A stretch of DNA of 10,722 nucleotides from Cellvibrionales bacterium UBA2511 (GCA_002341315.1 DDNV01000049.1:751-11472); one strand, 5' to 3'; positions 1-6,528 are shown, counted from the first letter of the stretch. The notes: generated by a model not told the origin, from the sequence alone. Numbers and translations are program-made.

Positions 1-947
1 AGGAAGCACTGGTCGAACAGTTGCGCAGCATATCCGGTCTGAGCAAACTGTTTTTTTGTAATTCCGGGGCCGAGGCCAATGAAGCCGCCATCAAACTGGC
101 ACGCCTGTTTGGCCACAGCAAAGGGGTGGATCAGCCCACTATTATTGTCATGGAAAACGCTTTTCACGGACGCACCATGGCAACACTCTCCGCCACCGGT
201 AACCGCAAGGTGCAGGCAGGTTTTGAACCGCTGGTGGGCGGGTTTGTACGGGCACCTCACAACGATCTGGAATCGCTGCATACCATTGCCAAAAATAATC
301 GCAATGTGGTGGCCATTCTGGTCGAACCCATCCAGGGGGAAGGCGGCATACGGGTTCCTGCAGACAACTATTTGCCCGGGTTGCGGGACATCTGTGACCA
401 ATATGACTGGCTGCTGATGCTGGACGAAATCCAGACCGGCAATGGGCGAACCGGGCAGTACTTTAATTACCAGCACGCCAACCTGCTGCCCGACGTTGTG
501 ACAACGGCCAAAGGGCTGGGCAACGGGGTACCTATCGGTGCCTGCCTGGCCGGTGACAAAGCAGCCGACTTGATGCAGCCCGGCAGTCACGGCACCACCT
601 TTGGAGGCAACCCCCTGGCATGTGCAGCGGCGCTGGCCACCGTTAGCATAATCCTCGACCAGAACCTCTGCCAGCGGGCCGCCACCATGGGCAATTATAT
701 AAAGCAGCGTCTCGTCGAGCGTCTTGCCGACCACCCCAGAGTCGTGGAGGTGCGGGGCCAGGGCCTTATGCTGGCCATTGAGATGAGCGAACCCTGCCCT
801 GAAATGGTGGCAGAGGCCGCAAAAAAAGGTCTGCTGATCAATGTTACAGCCCAGTCCGTTATCAGACTGTTGCCAACGCTGACCATCAGTGAAGACGAAG
901 CAGATCAACTCGTTCAGATACTGGGTGAACTGATTACCCGGGGGTAA
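1..947 (+). CDS. argD: Acetylornithine aminotransferase (ArgD type), 5' partial
   Basis: PLP-dependent class-III aminotransferase that converts N-acetylglutamate semialdehyde to N-acetylornithine in cytoplasmic arginine synthesis. The reading frame is open to the left edge (first full codon at base 3), so roughly the first 80-90 residues are missing from a usual length near 390-400; about 315 are visible. Visible family motifs, in order: NSGAEANEAAIKLAR (PLP phosphate region), AFHGRT, VEPIQGEGG, LMLDEIQTGNGRTG (the Asp that contacts the pyridine nitrogen), TTAKGLGNGVPIGA with the Schiff-base lysine codon at 510-512, and HGTTFGGNPLACAAA near the C-terminal domain. The TTG at base 21 is an internal leucine, not the start. 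argF begins 6 bases after the stop, which supports an arginine role over the similar GABA, ornithine or succinylornithine aminotransferases; substrate choice cannot be settled from sequence alone. Confidence 0.9.
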   Translation, partial: EALVEQLRSISGLSKLFFCNSGAEANEAAIKLARLFGHSKGVDQPTIIVMENAFHGRTMATLSATGNRKVQAGFEPLVGGFVRAPHNDLESLHTIAKNNRNVVAILVEPIQGEGGIRVPADNYLPGLRDICDQYDWLLMLDEIQTGNGRTGQYFNYQHANLLPDVVTTAKGLGNGVPIGACLAGDKAADLMQPGSHGTTFGGNPLACAAALATVSIILDQNLCQRAATMGNYIKQRLVERLADHPRVVEVRGQGLMLAIEMSEPCPEMVAEAAKKGLLINVTAQSVIRLLPTLTISEDEADQLVQILGELITRG

Positions 948-953
948 CCAATT

Positions 954-1877
954 ATGGCCATAAGACACTTCCTCACTTTGCAGGATCTCTCTAAAGACGA
1001 ACTGAAAGCAATCCTGCAAAGGGCGACGGAGCTAAAGGTTCAGCGCCAGAATGGCACGGATGAGCATCCGTTCTCAGGCAAAGTCATGGCCATGATTTTT
1101 GAGAAGTCTTCCACTCGCACCCGGGTTTCCTTTGAAGCGGGCATGGCCCAGCTGGGTGGTAGCGCCCTGTTCCTCTCGCCCAACGATACACAACTGGGGC
1201 GCGGTGAACCGGTTGAAGATTCCGCCAAGGTGATCTCAAGAATGGTGGATATCATCATGATCCGCACCTTTGGCCACGACCGCATTATCACCTTTGCTGA
1301 AAACTCCTCAGTACCTGTCATCAACGCCCTGACCGATGATTTTCATCCCTGCCAGTTACTGGCGGATATGCAAACCTACCTGGAACACCGGGGCAGTATT
1401 GCCGGTAAACGAGTGGCCTGGGTCGGCGACGGCAACAATATGTGTCAGTCCTATATCAATGCGGCAGACAGACTGGATTTTGAACTGGTCATCGCCTGCC
1501 CCGAAGGGTACGAACCCGATGCGGCACTGCTGGAGAAATTCAGCGACCGGATATCCATTGTTCGCAATCCCCTGTTGGCGATTACCGGGGCGGATCTTGT
1601 GGTCACCGATACCTGGGCGTCCATGGGCCAGGAGGAAGAAAAGAAATCACGGGAGCGCGCCTTCCAGGGCTTTCAGGTCAATGAGGACACCATGCAGAAG
1701 GCCGCCCCGGACGCCCTGTTCATGCACTGTCTGCCCGCCTATCGAGGCCTGGAAATCAGCGAAACCATGCTGGAATCAAAATGGTCCGTGGTCTGGGATG
1801 AAGCAGAAAATCGCCTGCATGCACAGAAAGCGCTGATTGAATTCCTGCTCAATAAAACGACCAACAAATCGGAGTAG
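954..1877 (+). CDS. argF: Ornithine carbamoyltransferase (anabolic)
   Basis: Transfers the carbamoyl group from carbamoyl phosphate to ornithine to give citrulline, the sixth step of arginine synthesis, in the cytoplasm. The 307-residue length is normal for the family. The carbamoyl-phosphate site SSTRTR is at residues 52-57, and HPCQ at 131-134. The ornithine-binding segment DTWASMG lies at 219-225, and the catalytic HCLPA loop at 258-262. The ATG lies 6 bases after the argD stop with a GGGGGT stretch overlapping that stop as the ribosome site, so translational coupling is likely. No upstream promoter or ARG box is visible because the operon starts outside the window. The gene ends 5 bases from the converging LRAT-domain gene, with no terminator hairpin between them. 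An anabolic role is inferred from the argD linkage. Confidence 0.96.
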   Translation: MAIRHFLTLQDLSKDELKAILQRATELKVQRQNGTDEHPFSGKVMAMIFEKSSTRTRVSFEAGMAQLGGSALFLSPNDTQLGRGEPVEDSAKVISRMVDIIMIRTFGHDRIITFAENSSVPVINALTDDFHPCQLLADMQTYLEHRGSIAGKRVAWVGDGNNMCQSYINAADRLDFELVIACPEGYEPDAALLEKFSDRISIVRNPLLAITGADLVVTDTWASMGQEEEKKSRERAFQGFQVNEDTMQKAAPDALFMHCLPAYRGLEISETMLESKWSVVWDEAENRLHAQKALIEFLLNKTTNKSE

Positions 1878-1882
1878 AGGCC

Positions 1883-2407
1883 CTAGCGAAACAGCTTCCA
1901 GGGAAGTTCTGCAAAGTTGGTCAGGGTTTTACCAGCACGGTATTTCATAAAGCCACTGCCGGTTAGCGCCTGTCGCCATAAATCAATAATCTGGTCGCTG
2001 TTGCTGATACCGGTTTTGCACCAGGTGGCGAAATGCTCACAGTTATTGAATACCAGATCAAAGGCAAATTCACCCAGCCGGCTTTCGGCGCGCCGCATTA
2101 CCGCATCCTCTGAAAAATCCAGTTCGCCCGCCTTCAGCCCTCGCAAGTTGTCCATCAGACGATTCAGGCCCCGGGTGGTGCGATCCAGAATATCGCCACT
2201 TTTGAGCGTCTCGAAAAATCGTTCGTAATCCCGCACATGAATCTCGTCGCCGCGGGCAAACAAGTCCATGCTGGTACGCCGCACCTGGCGAGGTGTCACC
2301 CAGTGATCACTGGTGTAATGGATCACCGTACCATCGCCCGCATCAATGCCATGGTGGGCATAAATCCCACCAAAGCGAAGTGCGTAAATGTGATCACCAC
2401 GTGCCAT
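1883..2407 (-). CDS. LRAT-domain protein (NlpC/P60-superfamily thiol acyltransferase or hydrolase)
   Basis: A 174-residue protein with the LRAT fold signature: GDHIY near the N-terminus, then YAHHGID (residues 16-22), then GDGTVIHY (24-31), and NNCEHFATWC (121-130). By analogy with the family, His18 and His30 plus Cys123 would form the His-His-Cys catalytic set; all are present. Eukaryotic members are lipid acyltransferases or phospholipases; bacterial members are mostly uncharacterised and may act on lipids or amide/ester bonds. There is no signal peptide or membrane segment, so it is probably cytoplasmic. The C-terminal 45 residues contain no recognisable domain. It is tail-to-tail with argF and follows murI on the same strand after a 187-base gap, so it may be transcribed alone. 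The ATG at 2407 has only a weak ribosome site. The specific substrate is unknown. Confidence 0.85.
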   Translation of the reverse strand: MARGDHIYALRFGGIYAHHGIDAGDGTVIHYTSDHWVTPRQVRRTSMDLFARGDEIHVRDYERFFETLKSGDILDRTTRGLNRLMDNLRGLKAGELDFSEDAVMRRAESRLGEFAFDLVFNNCEHFATWCKTGISNSDQIIDLWRQALTGSGFMKYRAGKTLTNFAELPWKLFR

Positions 2408-2594
2408 AGGCCAGGTCCAACTTCCCTTCGGAACACCGTTTTTTTAATCGACTGCCAAATAATAGCAGCTTAACAGGACACTGCTACTGCCCGTGATATG
2501 ACGTTTGTGGCTGGCGGGGATAAACAGACAACTCTCAGACTCCCGGCATCACACAGAAAAAGCGTTAATTCGAAACCTATTAGCGACAACCTGG

Positions 2595-3401
2595 CTAAAG
2601 TTGAAAGACGTCATCACCCACCCCCCACAGCTTTTCAATCTGGTTGCGGTAAATATCAAGGGCGCCACTTGTCCAGAACTCATCACGTCCCACATGGTTT
2701 CCCCCTGCCAGCAATCCCTCGGCCGTGAGCCTGCGAACAACCTGATTCGCCACAGCTGTTTCCGTATTGACGATGGTGACATCGGGCCCCGCTATCTCGG
2801 CGATTAAATGGGACACATGGTTGTAGTGTGTGCAGCCGAGGATAATGGTATCGACCTTTTTTTCAATAAGCGGGGAAATGTAACGTTCCAGTAGCGCAAT
2901 CGTCCTGTCACTGTCAAAACTCAATGATTCTATTTGAGCAGCCAGATCAGGGCAGGGTTGGAGCTCAATTTTCACCCCGCTTGCGTAGCGCTCCGTCAAA
3001 TTAACAAAAGAATGTGTTTTCAGCGTTCCCGTCGTCGCCAACACCCCAATGACACCGGTGCGGGAGCAAAGTGCAGCCGGTTTGATACCCGGCTCAACGC
3101 CGATGATAGGAACCGGGTATTGGCACCTGAGCTTGGCAATCGCCGACGTGGTAGCCGTATTGCACGCCACAACAACAGCCTTCGCGCCACGGAAAAGCAG
3201 AAATTCGGTGACCGCCTTCATTCGCTCCAACAGAAAGCTGTTCGCTTTATCCCCGTAGGGCGCATGAAGTGAATCCGCAACATACAGGATGTTTTCGCTC
3301 GGCAACAAATCCCTGACTTTTCGGGCAATTGACAGCCCGCCAATGCCTGAATCAAAGAGGCCTATAGCGCTGGAATTGGTCATCTCGTTAAATACCGACA
3401 C
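2595..3401 (-). CDS. murI: Glutamate racemase
   Basis: Interconverts L- and D-glutamate to supply D-Glu for peptidoglycan stem peptides; cytoplasmic. The 268-residue product shows the Asp/Glu racemase pattern: LFDSGIGGLS (residues 15-24), DSLHAPYGDK (43-52), VVACNTATT with catalytic Cys80, and ILGCTHY with catalytic Cys190. The last motif continues with Asn where most members have Pro (GCTHYN rather than GCTHYP). The longest reading starts at GTG (3401); an in-frame ATG at 3383 (Met7) would start MTNSSAIGLFDSG and fits the usual spacing to the first motif equally well. Neither has a strong ribosome site, so the start is uncertain by six residues. Upstream lies the RAYT/REP element on the same strand. 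Confidence 0.95.
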   Translation of the reverse strand: MSVFNEMTNSSAIGLFDSGIGGLSIARKVRDLLPSENILYVADSLHAPYGDKANSFLLERMKAVTEFLLFRGAKAVVVACNTATTSAIAKLRCQYPVPIIGVEPGIKPAALCSRTGVIGVLATTGTLKTHSFVNLTERYASGVKIELQPCPDLAAQIESLSFDSDRTIALLERYISPLIEKKVDTIILGCTHYNHVSHLIAEIAGPDVTIVNTETAVANQVVRRLTAEGLLAGGNHVGRDEFWTSGALDIYRNQIEKLWGVGDDVFQL

Positions 3402-3442
3402 TGAAAGCTGAACGTTAAAGAAACTGGGGCAGCACTACAACT

Positions 3443-3488
3443 TCCCAGGTTTGAATTGTTTTAGGGTTTCCGGTTTTAAAACCTGGGA
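3443..3488. repeat. Palindrome A, outside the left REP
   Basis: A perfect 10-base inverted repeat: TCCCAGGTTT at 3443-3452 pairs with AAACCTGGGA at 3479-3488, separated by 26 bases. It lies 5 bases outside the left REP copy and between murI and the RAYT stop. It is not followed by a T-run on either strand, so it is not a canonical intrinsic terminator. It may belong to the mobile element or be a separate small repeat. Confidence 0.6.
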
Positions 3489-3493
3489 CAGCT

Positions 3494-3523
3494 CGTAGGT
3501 TGGGGTGAGGAACGAACCCCAAC
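3494..3523 (+). repeat. REP element, left copy
   Basis: A 30-base unit with a GTAG tetranucleotide (3495-3498) followed by a hairpin with arms GTTGGGGT (3499-3506) and ACCCCAAC (3516-3523) and a 9-base loop (GAGGAACGA). This is the architecture of a GTRG-type REP (repetitive extragenic palindrome), the kind of substrate recognised by RAYT enzymes. It is an exact reverse complement of the unit at 4099-4128 and lies 3 bases beyond the RAYT stop codon, with GTAG facing away from the gene. Confidence 0.9.
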
Positions 3524-4127
3524 AATTTATGACCTTTCTCCAAATGCACCGTCATCGCCATGCCAATCACCAAAACCCCAATTTTTGCTTATATCCCCTC
3601 TCTTTATGTATTGATGAATACTTGAATACGGCCAATCCACCGCGCGTTCTACATAACCATGTTTCACCGGGTTGTAGTGGATATAATCCACATGTCTTTC
3701 ATAATCCCGTTCATCACGAATCAAATGCTCCCAATACCGGCGTTGCCAGATTCCTCGTTCACCCTTTGCTTTACGGCTGTCGTTAATCCTTTCTCGTTGA
3801 GGTATTTGACGAGAGAACCCGGCTTTAATCAACATCCAACGCCTCGCGTAATCATTATCATCCACGGGTAACGTCCAGATCGCGTGCAAATGATCGGGTA
3901 ATACGACCATGGCATCGAGTTTGTAAGGATGTTGGTGTTTTACCCTGTTCATCGTATTACGTAATTTATCTATCTCGTCGACTAACAATCTGTTTCGTCT
4001 TTCCGCTAAATTTACCGTGAAAAAATAGCTCCCACCTTTTGTATCCGTACGCCGATAACGCATTTATTCCAATCCAATTGATTTTCTTTATCCTTTTCGT
4101 TGGGGTTCGTTCCTCACCCCAACCTAC
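3495..4127 (-). mobile_element. RAYT element bounded by inverted REPs
   Basis: A compact unit of about 633 bases: GTAG plus hairpin, RAYT gene on the minus strand, hairpin plus CTAC. The REP copies are perfect reverse complements, with the GTAG tetranucleotides forming the outer edges. The intact gene and 100% identity of the two ends suggest a recent or maintained insertion. The outer limits are inferred from the REP edges; no target-site duplication was identified, which is expected for HUH enzymes. Confidence 0.75.
3527..4063 (-). CDS. REP-associated tyrosine transposase (RAYT, Y1_Tnp/IS200-like family)
   Basis: A single-strand DNA endonuclease of the HUH family, expected to cleave and join REP sequences. 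The 178-residue product appears complete. SYFFTVNL (12-19) matches the usual RAYT N-terminus. The HUH metal motif is PDHLHAIW (56-63, His58 and His60). WQRRYWEHLIRDERDY (106-121) is followed by HVDYIHYNPVKHGYV (124-138). Tyr127 in HVDY corresponds to the catalytic Tyr of E. coli TnpA-REP as I recall it (Tyr115). The C-terminal GER segment also matches that family. It is flanked by two perfect inverted REPs 3 and 35 bases from the gene ends. The start ATG at 4063 has a modest GGA site upstream. Base composition (about 42-47% GC in sampled lines) is lower than the housekeeping neighbours, consistent with acquisition. Confidence 0.93.
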   Translation of the reverse strand: MRYRRTDTKGGSYFFTVNLAERRNRLLVDEIDKLRNTMNRVKHQHPYKLDAMVVLPDHLHAIWTLPVDDNDYARRWMLIKAGFSRQIPQRERINDSRKAKGERGIWQRRYWEHLIRDERDYERHVDYIHYNPVKHGYVERAVDWPYSSIHQYIKRGDISKNWGFGDWHGDDGAFGERS

Positions 4128-4128
4128 G
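4099..4128 (-). repeat. REP element, right copy
   Basis: The exact reverse complement of the 30 bases at 3494-3523. The arms (GTTGGGGT and ACCCCAAC) fold into the same hairpin, and CTAC (4124-4127) places the GTAG tetranucleotide on the outer side. It lies 35 bases upstream of the RAYT start codon, so it could also influence RAYT expression through the promoter/leader region. Confidence 0.9.
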
Positions 4129-4140
4129 GGCTAAAATACT

Positions 4141-4181
4141 AGTATTAAAGGGGTCGGTTTACACCGACCCCCTTTAATACT
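4141..4181. repeat. Palindrome B: long near-perfect hairpin outside the right REP
   Basis: The left arm AGTATTAAAGGGGTCGGT (4141-4158) pairs with 4163-4181 through an 18-pair stem with one bulged C and a 4-base loop (TTAC). A 12-base palindrome AATACTAGTATT (4135-4146) overlaps its foot. The A-rich 5' arm and T-rich 3' arm flanking a GC core could let it act as a weak bidirectional terminator separating RAYT from the lipoprotein operon. The unit ATTAAAGGGGTCG at 4144-4156 recurs at 5677-5689. The rest of the gap up to 4280 shows no clear sigma-70 promoter. Confidence 0.75.
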
Positions 4182-4280
4182 ACTGGGCTAGTTTGGCCCT
4201 TAAGTTGTGAGTATACTGTACAAACATTGGCCTTTTAGTCTTAACAATCCACTTGATAATTATCGAGAGAGGGAACTTCT

Positions 4281-4958
4281 ATGAAAAAAACTGTAGGATG
4301 TTTATTAATCTTGCTTTTGGCGGGGTGTGCGGGAAAATTCTCAGAATACCCCGAAGCAAAATCATATCCCCATTCAACCCAGCAAAAACTGCAAGCAGCC
4401 TATCACTGGAAGGTTCTAGCAGCTAATGAAGCTGAACTGATTTTATCCAAGCTTCCTGCAAGCGGAATAGTCTATTTGGCATGCACTGCTTCTAACTGTA
4501 ATGGCAAGAGCAAAGGCTCAAGTATTTTCGACAATACCTATAGAGATCTCCTGACCTCTGAGATGGTTAACCGTGGGATAAAAGTTTCAGTATCAGAATC
4601 TGGTGCAAGTCACAAACTGGCATTCAATGTCAATACTGTAGAGCATATTGATAGAAACAGCTTACCCCCAAAAGTCGGCTATCGTACCGGTGTTCTCAGC
4701 TTTCTGGCAGGCCTTGGCACTTCCGCAAATAATTGGAGTGAACCAGCTTTGGCCTTAATCCCTTTGTCTGCAGCTTCTGACCTCCATCAATACTGGGCTG
4801 ACCGGGCAGACGAGAGTATTACTGAAGTGATTATCACTACCCAAGTTACATCGAATGACCAAATAGTTTCCTCTAACAGCTCGATTTACTATTTTAACTC
4901 AAACGATTTCGATCACTACCAATCACAAACACGACTGTCTGTGACTGGTAATAGGTAG
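4281..4958 (+). CDS. Unrecognised outer-membrane-type lipoprotein
   Basis: A 225-residue protein with a lipoprotein signal peptide: positively charged start, hydrophobic stretch, lipobox LAGC with acylated Cys16. Residue 17 is Ala, so export to the outer membrane is expected. I do not recognise the family. Around residues 62-105 the pattern (strand VYLAC, then FDNTYRDLLTSEMVNRGIKVSVSES) resembles the layout of the FlgO/CsgG-like domain in the next gene: strand, helix, then the RG turn before a strand. A remote relationship is possible but unproven. Cys69 and Cys73 could form a local disulfide. Residues 133-165 form a hydrophobic, Gly/Ala-rich stretch, and 179-204 look like beta strands. A good ribosome site (AGAGGGA, 4268-4274) fixes the start. 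It forms an operon with the FlgO-domain gene 11 bases downstream. GC is about 42-50% in sampled lines, below most neighbours. Confidence 0.85.
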   Translation: MKKTVGCLLILLLAGCAGKFSEYPEAKSYPHSTQQKLQAAYHWKVLAANEAELILSKLPASGIVYLACTASNCNGKSKGSSIFDNTYRDLLTSEMVNRGIKVSVSESGASHKLAFNVNTVEHIDRNSLPPKVGYRTGVLSFLAGLGTSANNWSEPALALIPLSAASDLHQYWADRADESITEVIITTQVTSNDQIVSSNSSIYYFNSNDFDHYQSQTRLSVTGNR

Positions 4959-4962
4959 GGGG
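4957..4962 (+). promoter_or_regulatory. Ribosome binding site of the FlgO-domain gene
   Basis: AGGGGG overlaps the stop codon of the upstream lipoprotein gene and lies 7 bases before the ATG at 4970. This fixes the start of the second gene and suggests translational coupling of the pair. Confidence 0.7.
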
Positions 4963-4969
4963 CTGACAA

Positions 4970-5518
4970 ATGAAACTATCCAAAATCATATACGCCTTAC
5001 TTCTATCCACTCTAATCGTTGCAACGTTATCGGCTTGTACCACCTCAAACTCAAAGGCAGGGGGATTCGTTAGTGATGCTGATATTGTCGCCCTCAGCTA
5101 TAAGGCTGCAGACCTTTTGATGGAACAGGCAGGTGATAAGATAAAACCAAATAGCAACACAATTGTTGCCAGTTATGCAGATATAAACAACCTATCCGTA
5201 TCGTCAACTTTTGGCCGTATTGCCGCACAGCAAGTCGCTTCACGACTAACCCAGCGTGGCCATAAAATTACCGAAATGTTGCTAAGAAAAGATATTTATA
5301 TCCAGGAACGACAGGGTGAGTTTGTCCTATCACGTGCTTTGAAAAACATCTCAGTAGAACATGATGTTACACAAGTAGTAGTAGGCACCTACGCTGTGGC
5401 CTCAAGAAATATCTATATAACGGCTAAGCTTATACGGACTTCCGATAGCGAAATCCTAGGCTCAGTGGATTACACCCTACCCTTGGGTCCAGATATGCGC
5501 CAACTGACCCGGAACTAG
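4970..5518 (+). CDS. FlgO-domain lipoprotein
   Basis: A 182-residue exported protein with a lipobox LSAC and acylated Cys23 (next residue Thr, an outer-membrane pattern). The mature part follows the FlgO outer-membrane domain. It has a helix rich in Ala and Leu (39-54), then IVASYADINNLSVSSTFGRIAAQQVASRL (65-93, the 'function word plus STFGR' block), and TQRGHKITEM (94-103). GEFVLSRALKNI (116-127) and VVVGTYAVASRNIYITAKLI (136-155) complete the fold. FlgO in Vibrio is an outer-membrane protein needed for flagellar function, but no flagellar gene is present here, so it is better named as a FlgO-domain lipoprotein than flgO. It is co-transcribed with the preceding lipoprotein and followed by a strong terminator. 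AT-rich composition (about 42% GC in a sampled line) sets it apart from the his genes. Confidence 0.85.
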   Translation: MKLSKIIYALLLSTLIVATLSACTTSNSKAGGFVSDADIVALSYKAADLLMEQAGDKIKPNSNTIVASYADINNLSVSSTFGRIAAQQVASRLTQRGHKITEMLLRKDIYIQERQGEFVLSRALKNISVEHDVTQVVVGTYAVASRNIYITAKLIRTSDSEILGSVDYTLPLGPDMRQLTRN

Positions 5519-5597
5519 TCCTGATGGCTCATTAAGACTGTATGCTATACGTATAGTGGTAGTATCAGTTGACGCAAGCTTTCATAGATCACCCTCC

Positions 5598-5622
5598 AAG
5601 CCGCTTACCCAGCGGCTTTTTT
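5598..5622 (+). terminator. Intrinsic terminator of the lipoprotein operon
   Basis: An 8-base stem, AAGCCGCT (5598-5605) with AGCGGCTT (5611-5618), a 5-base loop and an uninterrupted run of T to 5622. It is a textbook rho-independent terminator 80 bases after the FlgO-domain stop. It may also limit read-through into the converging hisA. Confidence 0.9.
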
Positions 5623-5660
5623 CTTAGCTTCTACGCAATTAAAACAGTCGGAATCAAAGT

Positions 5661-5687
5661 GAATTAAAGGGGTTGAATTAAAGGGGT
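5661..5687. repeat. Tandem GAATTAAAGGGGT repeat near the end of hisA
   Basis: Two exact copies of GAATTAAAGGGGT (5661-5673 and 5675-5687) in a 14-base period, in the gap between the lipoprotein terminator and the hisA stop (24 bases away). The second copy continues as ATTAAAGGGGTCG (5677-5689), which also occurs exactly at 4144-4156 inside palindrome B. The two sites therefore bracket the AT-rich lipoprotein operon. The units resemble sequence debris often seen around RAYT genes in gammaproteobacteria; that link is from memory. Confidence 0.75.
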
Positions 5688-5710
5688 CGTAACGATTATT
5701 TGTTAACCAA

Positions 5711-6439
5711 TCAGCCGTCGCAGAGCCGCTGAGCCTCGGCGACATCCAGGGTGCCTTCATAGATGGCACGACCGGTAATGGCACCGAGGATACCCTGGTC
5801 AGCCACTCGATTGAGGGCGACGATGTCGTCCATGTTGGTAATGCCACCGGAGGCAATTACCGGAATTGAGGAGGCCTGAGCCATCGCCACTGTGGCATTC
5901 ACATTGACGCCCTGCATCATGCCGTCGCGGTCGATGTCGGTGTAGACGATGGCGCTGACGCCGTCTGCCTCGAAGCGTTTGGCCAGATCCGTGGCCAGCA
6001 CTTCGGTGACTTCCGCCCAGCCGTCAGTAGCCACACGACCATTTTTGGCATCGAGGCCGACAATAATATGGCCGGGGAACTGTTTACACATGTCGGTCAC
6101 GAATTCCGGCTCCTTCACGGCCTTGGTGCCGATAATCACGTACTGAACCCCGGCCTTCAGATAGGCCTCGATAGTCTCGGCATTGCGAATACCACCACCA
6201 ATCTGGATCGGCAGATTCGGGTAGGCTTTGGCAATGGCGGTGACGACTTCGCCGTTGACCGGCTCACCGGCAAATGCGCCATTCAGGTCCACCAGATGCA
6301 AGCGCCGGGCACCGGCATCTACCCATCTGGCTGCGGTTTCCAGCGGGCTGCCGGAAAATACCGTGGAGTCCTCCATACGACCCTGGCGCAACCGCACACA
6401 CTCACCGTCTTTCAAATCAATCGCGGGGATTATCAGCAC
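5711..6439 (-). CDS. hisA: Phosphoribosylformimino-5-aminoimidazole carboxamide ribotide isomerase (ProFAR isomerase)
   Basis: Catalyses the Amadori isomerisation of ProFAR to PRFAR, the step before HisH/HisF, in the cytoplasm. The 242-residue (beta/alpha)8 barrel is of normal length. [10 protein letters not shown] holds the general base Asp8, IQIGGGIRN (79-86) is the first phosphate-binding loop, and VGLDAKNG contains the second catalytic Asp130. [12 protein letters not shown] lies at 166-177, and IASGGI (195-200) is the second phosphate loop. The start is GTG at 6439 with AGGA seven bases before it; no ATG lies closer to the conserved N-terminus. An 89-base AT-rich gap separates it from hisH upstream. 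Downstream there is no hisF, the usual next gene; instead there is the tandem repeat and the converging lipoprotein operon. Confidence 0.97.
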   Translation of the reverse strand: MLIIPAIDLKDGECVRLRQGRMEDSTVFSGSPLETAARWVDAGARRLHLVDLNGAFAGEPVNGEVVTAIAKAYPNLPIQIGGGIRNAETIEAYLKAGVQYVIIGTKAVKEPEFVTDMCKQFPGHIIVGLDAKNGRVATDGWAEVTEVLATDLAKRFEADGVSAIVYTDIDRDGMMQGVNVNATVAMAQASSIPVIASGGITNMDDIVALNRVADQGILGAITGRAIYEGTLDVAEAQRLCDG

Positions 6440-6528
6440 AATGTATTCCTGTTATTTCTCAATTATTTTTCAATGGTTTTCTGACTAACGATTATCTGGC
6501 ATTGCCGGCCGGAAGAATGCCGACCCGA

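Noticed and set aside
2462..2487. A hairpin TAGCAG/CTGCTA as terminator of murI.
   Set aside because: Only six pairs, a 12-base loop and no proper T-run on the minus strand; support is too weak to annotate.
2498..2807. Short plus-strand frames overlapping the 3' end of murI.
   Set aside because: They overlap conserved glutamate racemase sequence and have no ribosome site or recognisable product.
4201..4280. A sigma-70 promoter for the lipoprotein operon (TATACT at 4212-4217, GATAAT at 4255-4260).
   Set aside because: Neither hexamer has a -35 element at acceptable spacing; GATAAT is part of a 10-base palindrome and lies too close to the start codon.
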